From CAYFSC01 sp964345695 (lineage in GTDB: Bacteria > Bacteroidota > Rhodothermia > Rhodothermales > Salinibacteraceae): 15,464 nt of DNA. The translations under genes and the position numbers were made by a program. The notes beneath the pieces were generated by a model, which was not told the DNA's origin, searched no databases, and saw only the letters and a program-made list of their open reading frames with translations. The stretch lies in contig CAYFSC010000065.1 in the NCBI GenBank assembly GCA_964345695.1, positions 1 to 15,464 of the forward strand, given 5' to 3'. Below, piece by piece: positions 1-7,029 of this stretch (positions within the stretch are counted from its first letter, which is position 1; each line of letters begins with the position of its first letter).

Positions 1-74
1 CTCGGGACGACTTCCAGGGGGGAGATCGATTCAACACGAAGACTGACGACTGACAGGCATTCGCTCATGTCCCG

Positions 75-1505
75 GTGATTGTTGACGGTGACCGTTCCGC
101 TTACATGATCAACGCTGACTCGACGTACGACATTCAGACGCTCGACGCTGCCGCCTCGACGCTGGCTCGCCGAGTGCGGGAGATTCTGGCAGAGTCCAAC
201 GGGCATCCATGCGTCCGACGCGTAGCAGTGCCCGTGTCGACCGCGGCTTCTCCGCTGCAGTGGCTCCGCGCACAGGCGCAGGGAGAAGGATTCTACTGGT
301 CGCATCGCGACGAAGACGCGCCGGACGTCGCCGGGTACGGCACAGCCGATACGGTGGCCGTCGCGTCGCAGCCGCTCGATTACGACGACCTCTGGGCGGC
401 ACTGCGTCCGTCCCTTACCACCACGGACGCCTCGGTTCGCTACTACGGCGGGATCCGCTTCGACGCGCGACAGGCCGAGCGCAGCCCCGATGCCCTGTGG
501 CAGCCGTTCGGGACGGCACGGTTTGTGCTGCCGCGGATCGAGATGGTCGCAGACGGAGCCGGGGCAGCTCTTGTCTGCAACCTCGTCCTTCCACGCGACC
601 ACGAGCAGACGGCCGCCATTGTCGACACCATCGAGGCACTCCAGACCCCCTCAACTCGCCTGCTGCGAACCCCGCCTCTGCCACTGTCCCGGGCCGATGC
701 GCCCGATGAGCAGCAGTGGACGCAGGGAATCCGGTGGGCGCTGCAGACCTTCGAGCGCACGGCGCTGCGCAAGGTCGTGTTTGCCCGCCGCGTCCTGCTG
801 CATCTGGAGCACCGCATGGATCCGCTGAATGTTCTCGCGCATCTGGCCGAGGGAACGCCGAAGTGTACGCACTTTGCGGTGCGCCCTGCTCATGGCACGG
901 CTTTCATCGGCGCCTCGCCCGAGCGCCTGTTCCGACAGTCCGGAGCTCGCGTCGTGAGTGAAGCCGTGGCGGGAACGCGTCCTCGCGGGGAGACCCCGAC
1001 GCAGGACGCCGAGCTGCGCCAAGAACTGCTCACCAGCGACAAAGACCGGCGCGAGCATGCGTTCGTCGCCACCGCCATCCGCGACGCTCTGCAGCCGCTG
1101 TGTCATTCCGTTCACACCGGCAATGTCTCCGAACTCCGGCTGGCCCGCGGGCGTCATTTGCGGGCGCGCCTGGAGGGCGCCTTGCGCGACGAAGTTCGAC
1201 CGGTGGACCTTCTGGCGGCCCTGCACCCGACGCCCGCCGTCGCTGGCGTGCCCACTGATATGGCCCTCCGTGCGATCGCCCGGCGTGAGCCGTTCGACCG
1301 CGGATGGTACGCCGGGCCCGTCGGGTGGATCGGCCGGGACGCAGCGGAGTTTACAGTGGCCATCCGCTCCGGACTGGTCCGCGACGACCGGCTTGCGCTC
1401 TACTCGGGCGCGGGAATCGTGGACGGCTCCGATCCGCAGCGCGAGTGGCGTGAGATCGAGCAGAAACTCGGGGATTTCGCCGCGGTGCTCGGCATCCACG
1501 ACTGA
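75..1505 (+). CDS. menF: Isochorismate synthase MenF
   Basis: Converts chorismate to isochorismate, the first committed step of menaquinone synthesis, in the cytosol with Mg2+. The 476-residue protein ends in a full chorismate-binding domain (about residues 210-470). Visible motifs are LRKVVFARR with K233 as the likely general base, FIGASPERLF, SEAVAGTRPRG with E296, HPTPAVAGVP, FDRGWYAGPVGWIG, and the C-terminal SGAGIVDGSDPQREW followed by EIEQKLGDF. The N-terminal third is variable, as is usual for MenF/EntC/DhbC enzymes. The GTG at 75 gives the longest frame; an in-frame ATG at 105 is an alternative, and neither has a clear Shine-Dalgarno. The 74 bases before it hold nothing I recognise. 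The neighbouring menD, menH, menA and menC favour a menaquinone rather than a siderophore or salicylate role. Family is certain; the MenF assignment rests on context. Confidence 0.93.
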   Translation: MIVDGDRSAYMINADSTYDIQTLDAAASTLARRVREILAESNGHPCVRRVAVPVSTAASPLQWLRAQAQGEGFYWSHRDEDAPDVAGYGTADTVAVASQPLDYDDLWAALRPSLTTTDASVRYYGGIRFDARQAERSPDALWQPFGTARFVLPRIEMVADGAGAALVCNLVLPRDHEQTAAIVDTIEALQTPSTRLLRTPPLPLSRADAPDEQQWTQGIRWALQTFERTALRKVVFARRVLLHLEHRMDPLNVLAHLAEGTPKCTHFAVRPAHGTAFIGASPERLFRQSGARVVSEAVAGTRPRGETPTQDAELRQELLTSDKDRREHAFVATAIRDALQPLCHSVHTGNVSELRLARGRHLRARLEGALRDEVRPVDLLAALHPTPAVAGVPTDMALRAIARREPFDRGWYAGPVGWIGRDAAEFTVAIRSGLVRDDRLALYSGAGIVDGSDPQREWREIEQKLGDFAAVLGIHD

Positions 1506-1517
1506 GCCGGATCTCGA

Positions 1518-1558
1518 GGCCGCGGGCCGTCGCCTCTGATTGGCGTCTGCGGGCCTTT
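1518..1558 (+). terminator. Possible hairpin terminator after menF
   Basis: The arm GGCCGC (1518-1523) can pair with GCGGGCC (1549-1555) through a one-base bulge. Inside it, CGCC (1531-1534) pairs with GGCG (1542-1545). Three T residues follow at 1556-1558. The inner part has mismatches and the T tract is short, so it may only weaken read-through into menD, which starts 65 bases later. It was found by eye; no folding energy was computed. Confidence 0.3.
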
Positions 1559-1622
1559 CGCTGCTCTCGATTCCTCCCCCTGCCCCCGTTCACGTCCGCC
1601 TCTTTGGTTTGCCGCCTCGCCT

Positions 1623-3407
1623 GTGAGCTGCTCCCCCCACATGCCGCTGGATGCCGAGACTGTTACGTACCGATGGACGCAGTGCCTCGTCGAAGAACTG
1701 GTGCGGCTCGGTGTAGACACCTTCTTCGTCGCACCCGGCTCCCGGTCGACGCCGCTGACCGTTGCCGTGGCGCGCCACCCTGACGCGCGAGCGATCCTTC
1801 ACATCGACGAGCGGGGCACCGCCTTTGCGGCCCTGGGCTACGGTCGGGCCACTGGACATCCGGCCGGGTGGATCACGACGTCGGGCACGGCGGTCGCCAA
1901 CGGGCTGCCCGCAGTCGTCGAAGCGCATACCGACGGCGTTCCGCTCCTCCTGCTGACCGCCGATCGGCCTCCGGAGTTGCGCGACACGGGAGCCAACCAG
2001 ACCATCGACCAGGTCAAAATCTTCGGGGAGTACGTGTGCTGGCACGTCGACCTCCCGGTGCCTTCTGAAGAGATCGATCCTGCATACGTTCTCACGACGG
2101 CCGATCAGGCCGTGCATCGCGCCGTGCGGTTGCCTCGCGGTCCGGTGCACCTCAACTGCATGTTTCGGAAGCCTCTGGAGCCCGTCGCCCAGGAGTCTGC
2201 TGCAGCCGTTCCGGAAGCGGTGCAGGCCTGGGCCCGCGGGGAGCACCCCTTCCGCACAACGGCGGGACCCGCACCAAGCGCCCCCCCGACCGCACTGGAC
2301 GCACTCGCGTCCGAGATCGAGGATGTGGAGCGCGGGCTCATCGTGGTGGGCCGTCTTGATGCGCCCTCGCCGGCAATCCGGCGCCTGGCGGCCCATCTGC
2401 AGTGGCCGCTGCTGCCTGACATTACGTCGCAGCATCGCCTCGGACCCTCGGGAGAGGCACCACGGGTTGCGTACCACGACGCCGTATTGGCCAGCGAATC
2501 GTTCGCGGCGGATCACCGGCCCGAGGTCGTGTTGCACCTCGGAGGACGCCATGTGTCGAAGCGACTCCGCCTGTTTCTGCGCGAGGCCGGCCCGGCGGTC
2601 CGCGCCGTCGTCCGTCCTGATCCCCGGCGGCTGGATCCCGATCACCGCGTCACGCACCAGGTTGAGGCTTCCGTCGATGCCGTAGCGGCCGGGCTCTGCG
2701 ACCGGTGCACAGGCCGGGACCGAACGTCCTGGAGTGCGGCGTGGCAGGCAGCCGACCGCCGGGCCGCCCATGCCCTGCACACGTCTTTTCGGGATCGGGA
2801 AGCCCTGACGGAGCCGCACGTCAGCCACATGCTCTCGCAGTTGCTGCCGCCCAGCCACGCGCTCGTTGTCGCCAGCAGCATGCCCGTCCGTGATGCCCAC
2901 CGGTTCGCGGCGCCGGAGGGGGAGGCTGCTCGGGTGTACGCCAACCGCGGAGCCAGTGGCATCGACGGAACGGTGGCGACGGCGGCAGGCGTCGCGCAGG
3001 CCCGGGGGCACCCCGCAACGGTGCTCCTTGGCGACCTCGCGTTCGGGCACGATCTGAGCAGCCTAGGGTTGTTGCGAGAGCATCCCGTGGTGCTCGTGCT
3101 GCTCAACAATGACGGGGGCGGCATCTTTCACTTTCTGCCCATCCGGGAGCACGAGAGCTTCGAGCCGTACTTCACGACACCGCAGGGGCGTACCTTCAAG
3201 GCCGCCGCCGACCTGTTCGGCCTCCAGTACGCCCGACCCGAGACTCCAGACGCGTTTGCCGAGGCGTACCGGTCCGCCTGCACGTCCGGGACGTCGGTCC
3301 TGCTGGAGGTCCGGACCGACCGGGACGACAACCGCGCGCTTCACGAGGCGCTGGATGCGCAGGTCGTTTCGGCGCTGGAGGCGTCCGGAGCAGGCCGGGA
3401 GAGCTGA
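1623..3407 (+). CDS. menD: 2-succinyl-5-enolpyruvyl-6-hydroxy-3-cyclohexene-1-carboxylate synthase MenD
   Basis: ThDP-dependent enzyme joining 2-oxoglutarate and isochorismate to give SEPHCHC, the second menaquinone step. At 594 residues it is slightly longer than the usual 550-580. The N-terminal PYR domain has APGSRSTPL (S40, R41), HIDERGTA with the ThDP-activating glutamate E63, TSGTAVANG, and ADRPPELRDTGANQTIDQ (R120, N125, Q126). The central region has SKRL (K313, R314). The C-terminal PP domain has NRGASGIDG (N441-G449), then the ThDP/Mg2+ signature from GDLAFGHDLSSL (D471) to NNDGGGIFHF (N495-N496). All expected active-site residues appear present. The GTG at 1623 is the longest start; the in-frame ATG at 1641 (MPLDAETVTYRW) is equally plausible. 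The 117 bases separating it from menF carry a possible hairpin. Confidence 0.96.
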   Translation: MSCSPHMPLDAETVTYRWTQCLVEELVRLGVDTFFVAPGSRSTPLTVAVARHPDARAILHIDERGTAFAALGYGRATGHPAGWITTSGTAVANGLPAVVEAHTDGVPLLLLTADRPPELRDTGANQTIDQVKIFGEYVCWHVDLPVPSEEIDPAYVLTTADQAVHRAVRLPRGPVHLNCMFRKPLEPVAQESAAAVPEAVQAWARGEHPFRTTAGPAPSAPPTALDALASEIEDVERGLIVVGRLDAPSPAIRRLAAHLQWPLLPDITSQHRLGPSGEAPRVAYHDAVLASESFAADHRPEVVLHLGGRHVSKRLRLFLREAGPAVRAVVRPDPRRLDPDHRVTHQVEASVDAVAAGLCDRCTGRDRTSWSAAWQAADRRAAHALHTSFRDREALTEPHVSHMLSQLLPPSHALVVASSMPVRDAHRFAAPEGEAARVYANRGASGIDGTVATAAGVAQARGHPATVLLGDLAFGHDLSSLGLLREHPVVLVLLNNDGGGIFHFLPIREHESFEPYFTTPQGRTFKAAADLFGLQYARPETPDAFAEAYRSACTSGTSVLLEVRTDRDDNRALHEALDAQVVSALEASGAGRES

Positions 3408-3700
3408 CGGAACGTCCGGCTCGGGGCAACCTGCAGGCCGTGCGGCATCACTCGAACACGGCGCACCCTGAGAGTAATCTGTTATTGCAGGAAAATTTCG
3501 TCGAGTGTCACAAACCAAGGGTCGCAAGGATGGAGGATGGCCGGTTGGACATTCCACACATCGGTGCTTCATGGAGGGGCAAAGTGAGGAGAAGAAACCA
3601 ATAGCCCCTCTCTTCTTACAATTCCAAAAGTGCGCTCCCTGGCGGACGGTCGGGTCACTTCCGCAGGCAGCGTTCCCGCACGAGACAACGAGGATTTGCC
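3408..3700. other. Intergenic spacer with visibly lower GC
   Basis: This 293-base spacer separates menD from the plug-domain lipoprotein gene. Its base composition is clearly less GC-rich than the flanking genes, with A/T-rich patches near 3476-3505 and 3590-3630. I see no convincing reading frame, tRNA or repeat. GCCGTG (3437-3442) and CACGGC (3457-3462) form a six-pair stem with no T run, perhaps the end of the menD transcript. TACAAT at 3617-3622 resembles a -10 box but has no matching -35 element at normal spacing. The promoter of the lipoprotein gene presumably lies here. Confidence 0.5.
3574..3610 (+). terminator. GAGGGGC/GCCCCTC hairpin
   Basis: GAGGGGC (3574-3580) and GCCCCTC (3604-3610) are perfect reverse complements separated by a 23-base purine-rich loop, followed by the pyrimidine-rich TCTTCTT. 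It could be a weak terminator closing the menD transcript or a leader hairpin of the lipoprotein gene, whose start is 90 bases downstream. The long loop and broken T tract make a classical terminator uncertain. Confidence 0.25.
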
Positions 3701-4207
3701 ATGCGCTTCCCCAAAATCACTCATTGGCTCGTGCTTGGCGGCATCGCCGCGGGATTGCTTCTCGGCGGATGCACCTCCACCGACCAGAGCCGAACCGATT
3801 CGTCCGGCGGGAGCGGAGATGCCGTTCACACCGGGTACGGGTCGCAGCAAAAAGACGAGGCCACGGGATCCTCCGCCTCGGTTTCGGGCGAAGAGGTCGC
3901 GACGCAAGACCCGGGAGCCAACGATCTGCACGAACTGCTCCGTGGCAATGTCGCGGGCGTAAACGTATATGAAACCGCTGACGGGGGCGTGCGCGTCCAG
4001 GTCCGCGGACCGCGGTCGCTGTTCGGCGCTTCCGACCCGCTGTACATCGTGGATGGAGTGGCTGTGAAGCCCGCGGGGAACGGGCGCTTTCCGTGGGTGC
4101 AACCGTCCAACATCGAATCGATCACCGTCCTGAAAGGCTCTGAAGCGACGATCTACGGCGTGCGGGGGGCAAACGGCGTGATCGTGATTCGAACCAAGAA
4201 ACGCTGA
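3701..4207 (+). CDS. Lipoprotein with orphan SusC-type TonB plug domain
   Basis: A 168-residue exported protein. Residues 1-24 form a lipoprotein signal: R2 and K5, a hydrophobic core, then the lipobox LLGGC with C24 as the lipidated residue. A Ser/Gly/Asp-rich spacer follows. Residues 44-62 (TGYGSQQKDEATGSSASVS) resemble the sequence just before the plug in SusC/RagA receptors. Residues 74-166 look like a complete TonB-receptor plug, with LLRGNVAGVNV, VRVQVRGPRSLFG, PLYIVDGVAV, IESITVLKGSEATIYG and GANGVIVIRTK. The protein stops where the 22-strand beta-barrel should begin, so it cannot be a transporter by itself. ATG 3701 has AGGA at 3691-3694. It converges on the hydrolase gene, with stops 13 bases apart. 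Fold is well supported; function is unknown (possibly partner or modulator of a TonB/SusC system). Confidence 0.85.
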   Translation: MRFPKITHWLVLGGIAAGLLLGGCTSTDQSRTDSSGGSGDAVHTGYGSQQKDEATGSSASVSGEEVATQDPGANDLHELLRGNVAGVNVYETADGGVRVQVRGPRSLFGASDPLYIVDGVAVKPAGNGRFPWVQPSNIESITVLKGSEATIYGVRGANGVIVIRTKKR

Positions 4208-4220
4208 GCAACTGCCCCGA

Positions 4221-5138
4221 TCATCCGCCGCTGGACGAGCTGGCGGTCTGCTCACGGTACACCGCCTCGATGCAGTTGCCGAGAGAGAGCGCCCAGTCAA
4301 ACTGGAAGCTCTCGAACCCGTCGAGTCCTTCTTTTTGCTTCATCTCTTCGAGGGTCGCCCCGGCCTGCCGCCGGGTCGTGACGTACTCGTTCAGGGCGCT
4401 GAGGAAGTCGCGCATCACCAGCAGATCGTCGCGTCCGCCCGTCACGCCAAATTCCGGATTTCCGTGCCCGTGGATGAAGCGGGTCTCGTCGTCGTAGGTC
4501 TGGTGGAGGGTCTCCAGCGTGGCAATCCAGTTCTGGCTGTCGGCACCCCCCTGCACGTCGATGAAAGGATAGGCGCGATTGAAAATGAGGTCGCCCATGT
4601 GGACCACGTTCGCCTGTTCGAACGTCACCACAGCGTCGCCGCCCGTGTGGGCCGGACCGTAGTGGCGAAGCGTGATGGTTTCATCGCCCACCGTGGTGCT
4701 CCACGCGTCGTCGAACGTCGTCTCGGCATAGGTTTGCTGATCCAGATTGCCCCGGCGCTCAGCCGACTGCCGCTGGAGTTGCGGTGCATTCACTTGGGCC
4801 ACCATCTGCTCGGCATGGGACTTGAACACGCCGTTGCCGCCGGTGTGGTCGCCGTGATGGTGGGTGTTGACGACCAAGTGGAGCGGCTGGTCGGTGCGGT
4901 CGCGCAGGCCCGACCAGCAGTGCGGCGCGGTCTTCGGATACTGCGTGTCGATCACCACCAGCGCGTCGTCGCGCACGAGCCACCCGATCGTGCCGCCGCG
5001 CTGGCTGTACGTGCCGACGCCGCGGCGGAGTTCTGTGAAGGTGCCCTCGGCAGACCGGGGCGAAGACAGCGAGCCGATCCAGGGACTCGTGGCCAGTGCC
5101 AGCCCCGAGAGACGCAAAAACGTTCGGCGAGAAAGCAT
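4221..5138 (-). CDS. Tat-exported metallo-beta-lactamase-fold hydrolase
   Basis: A 305-residue zinc-dependent hydrolase of unknown substrate. The N-terminus SRRTFLRLSG followed by a hydrophobic stretch is a twin-arginine signal, so the protein is probably folded in the cytoplasm and exported to the periplasm or anchored there. Metal-binding motifs of the MBL fold are complete: THHHGDHTGGN (H93, H95, D97, H98), H164 in PAHTGGD, D183 in HMGDLIFN, and H223/H225 in FIHGHGNPEF. The pattern resembles periplasmic MBL proteins annotated as SoxH-like or quinoprotein-relay hydrolases more than true beta-lactamases, which carry a Cys in the second site. The C-terminal 60 residues are helical-looking and end in a Ser/Gly tail. 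It lies antisense inside the men locus, divergent from menH. Family certain, role not inferable. Confidence 0.9.
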   Translation of the reverse strand: MLSRRTFLRLSGLALATSPWIGSLSSPRSAEGTFTELRRGVGTYSQRGGTIGWLVRDDALVVIDTQYPKTAPHCWSGLRDRTDQPLHLVVNTHHHGDHTGGNGVFKSHAEQMVAQVNAPQLQRQSAERRGNLDQQTYAETTFDDAWSTTVGDETITLRHYGPAHTGGDAVVTFEQANVVHMGDLIFNRAYPFIDVQGGADSQNWIATLETLHQTYDDETRFIHGHGNPEFGVTGGRDDLLVMRDFLSALNEYVTTRRQAGATLEEMKQKEGLDGFESFQFDWALSLGNCIEAVYREQTASSSSGG

Positions 5139-5275
5139 CAGTCCGTCACATTGTGAGAAGAACAGCGTACCTACGCCGTAACGTATGTAGCTACGATCAC
5201 GAACGCCACCGCGCGGCGATACAGACCTGTGACGAGGGCCGGTTCGCCGTCTCTTCTCGTCATCGCTCCGGTTCC
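5139..5275. promoter_or_regulatory. Divergent spacer between the hydrolase gene and menH
   Basis: Both flanking genes are read outward from this 137-base stretch, so it should hold at least one promoter on each strand if menH is not read from upstream. The menH frame is open throughout and beyond (from about 5096), so part of the spacer could be coding if a non-ATG start such as GTG 5153 were used. An 8-base palindrome GTAGCTAC lies at 5186-5193. I cannot identify -33/-7 or -35/-10 boxes with confidence. Confidence 0.3.
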
Positions 5276-6055
5276 ATGCTCCACTACACTGCGTGCGGCG
5301 CTCCGGACGGGCCTGCGTTCTGCTTTGTGCATGGATTCATGGGCTCTGTGGCAGATTGGGATCCGGTCGTACGGAGTCTGTCGCAAGACGCGTTTTGCCT
5401 GGCAGTTGATCTTCCGGGACACGGAGGCTCCACCGACGCGCCGTCGTGGGAGTACAACATGGAGGGCGCCACGCAGGCCCTCGCCGACGTGTTGGATGAC
5501 GCCGGGATCGAGCGCTGCACGCTCGTGGGCTACTCTATGGGCGGTCGGGTTGCGCTGTACTTCGCGCGGTATCATGGCAGGCGCGTGCGTCGTCTGGTGT
5601 TGGAATCCTGCACGCCGGGTCTCCGCACCGAGGCCGAGCGAGCCGAGCGCCGTGCCGTTGACGCACGCCGGGCGCGGCGCATTCAGGAGGACCTGTCAGC
5701 GTTTCTCGAGAACTGGTACCGCATGCCGCTCTTTGCGTCGCTGGCGCAGCACGATCTCGTCGACACGATGGTGGAGCGACGGTGCGGCAACGATCCCGAT
5801 GAGCTGGTCCGCGCGCTGGACGGCATGGGCACCGGTGCGCAGCCATCCCTGTGGGAGGAACTGGACGCGATTGACCTCCCCACGCTGCTGCTTGCCGGTG
5901 AGTTGGACGAGAAGTACGTGCAGATCACGTCAGCCATGAAGGCGCGAAACCCTGCGATGCGCCGCGTGGTTGTTCCCGACGCGGGGCACAACATTCATGC
6001 GGAGCGCCCGCAGGCCTTCGTGTCGCACCTGGTGGACTTTGTGGCCCGTCGATAG
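5276..6055 (+). CDS. menH: SHCHC synthase MenH (alpha/beta hydrolase)
   Basis: Predicted 2-succinyl-6-hydroxy-2,4-cyclohexadiene-1-carboxylate synthase, which eliminates pyruvate from the MenD product SEPHCHC. From ATG 5276 it is 259 residues, close to the roughly 250 of characterised MenH. The alpha/beta-hydrolase fold shows the oxyanion-loop motif FVHGFMGS, the nucleophile elbow GYSMGGR (S87), the acid D211 in AGELDEKY, and the base H238 in DAGHNIHAERP. The lid region with NWYRMPLF is MenH-like. The frame stays open upstream to 5096, overlapping the 5' end of the hydrolase gene on the other strand, but that extension does not look like protein of this family. menA follows after 27 bases, suggesting one transcript. 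Many alpha/beta hydrolases look alike, so the MenH call leans on the men neighbours. Confidence 0.88.
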   Translation: MLHYTACGAPDGPAFCFVHGFMGSVADWDPVVRSLSQDAFCLAVDLPGHGGSTDAPSWEYNMEGATQALADVLDDAGIERCTLVGYSMGGRVALYFARYHGRRVRRLVLESCTPGLRTEAERAERRAVDARRARRIQEDLSAFLENWYRMPLFASLAQHDLVDTMVERRCGNDPDELVRALDGMGTGAQPSLWEELDAIDLPTLLLAGELDEKYVQITSAMKARNPAMRRVVVPDAGHNIHAERPQAFVSHLVDFVARR

Positions 6056-6082
6056 TCTGCACTTTGCTGAGCTTGTTCCTGC

Positions 6083-6973
6083 ATGTCGTTCACCGCGGTT
6101 CGCCCGAACGTTTGGATCATGGCGGCACGCCCGAAGACGCTGGGTGCCGCTGTGGCGCCGGTGGTGGTTGGAACGGCGATGGCGGTGGAGGCCGGAGTCT
6201 GGCACGGGCCGTCCGCCGTGCTGGCCCTGCTTGGGGCCATGCTTATTCAGGTCGGGGTGAACTATCACAACGACTACTACGACTACTTGAAGGGCGCCGA
6301 CACCGACGAGCGGGTGGGTCCGACCCGCGTCACGCAGGCCGGCCTCGTTGATCCCGATACCATGCGGCGGGCCACGATCCTGGTGTTTGCAGCCGCCGTG
6401 CTCGCGGGACTGTACTTGATCTGGCGCGGCGGATGGCCTGTCCTGGCCATCGGGGTCGCGTCGATTGCCGCTGCGGTGGCCTACACGGCCGGACGCTACG
6501 CGCTCGCCTACACCGGGCTGGCCGACCTCTTTGTGTTTGTGTTTTTCGGGCCCGTGGCGGTCGGAGGCACCTATTACGTGCAGGCCCTCACCGTCACGCC
6601 CGAGGTGCTTGTCGCCGGAGCCGGTCCGGGGCTGCTCTCGGTCGGTATTCTCCTGGTGAACAACATCCGGGACGTCGGCCAGGATCGCCGTGCCGGGAAG
6701 CGGACGCTGGTGGTGCGAATGGGACGTCGGGCCGCCATCGGTCTGTACGCGACCAGCGCGATGGGAGCGCTGCTGCTGCCGGTCGGGCTCTACGCCTGGA
6801 CGGGCCAGCACCCGTGGGCGATGCTGACCGGCATGCTCGTTCCGTTCGTGCTCCGTCCCGTACGCATCCTGCAGTCGACGACCGACCCGGCCAAGCTGAA
6901 TCCGCTGCTCGGTGCCACCGGACGCCTGCTCGTGCTGTGGGCCGTCCTGTTTGCGGTGGGATGGAATGTGTAG
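6083..6973 (+). CDS. menA: 1,4-dihydroxy-2-naphthoate polyprenyltransferase MenA
   Basis: Integral-membrane UbiA-family prenyltransferase that attaches the polyprenyl tail to DHNA with loss of CO2, giving demethylmenaquinone. The 296-residue protein has about eight to nine hydrophobic segments. The first Asp-rich motif is NYHNDYYDYLKGADTD (N63, D64, D67, D73, D75), followed by the MenA-typical RVGPTRVTQ. The second is NNIRDVGQDRRAGKRTL (N193, N194, D197, D201). The N-terminal WIMAARPKTL is also characteristic. ATG 6083 is chosen; ATG 6119 would remove 12 residues and is less likely because WIMAARPKTL is conserved. Tail length cannot be read from sequence. It sits between menH (27 bases) and menC (56 bases) and is probably co-transcribed with both. 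Confidence 0.95.
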   Translation: MSFTAVRPNVWIMAARPKTLGAAVAPVVVGTAMAVEAGVWHGPSAVLALLGAMLIQVGVNYHNDYYDYLKGADTDERVGPTRVTQAGLVDPDTMRRATILVFAAAVLAGLYLIWRGGWPVLAIGVASIAAAVAYTAGRYALAYTGLADLFVFVFFGPVAVGGTYYVQALTVTPEVLVAGAGPGLLSVGILLVNNIRDVGQDRRAGKRTLVVRMGRRAAIGLYATSAMGALLLPVGLYAWTGQHPWAMLTGMLVPFVLRPVRILQSTTDPAKLNPLLGATGRLLVLWAVLFAVGWNV

Positions 6974-7029
6974 GGGCTCCCTGCGGAACGAAAGGCGACC
7001 GGCGCCCCGCCCCCTGCTTTGAGCCAGCC

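Noticed and set aside
651..1499. 282-codon minus-strand frame antisense to menF
   Set aside because: Shadow of a confidently identified gene; no domain and no sensible start context.
1590..3050. 486-codon open frame on the minus strand antisense to menD
   Set aside because: It mirrors menD codon structure in GC-rich DNA, is rich in Arg, Gly and His, and shows no family motif.
4221..5138. Idea that the MBL protein supplies the missing DHNA-CoA thioesterase of the pathway
   Set aside because: A twin-arginine signal points to export, whereas the acyl-CoA substrate is cytosolic.
4335..5156. 273-codon plus-strand frame antisense to the MBL hydrolase
   Set aside because: The minus-strand product has a Tat signal and full metal motifs; the plus-strand translation has none.
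3408..5275. Possible mobile island inside the men locus
   Set aside because: No integrase, transposase, tRNA attachment site or flanking direct repeats were seen; only composition of the spacer is suggestive.
6433..7029. Upstream extension of the menC frame through menA
   Set aside because: The extension is out of frame with menA and encodes no conserved sequence; MenC homology begins near 7066.
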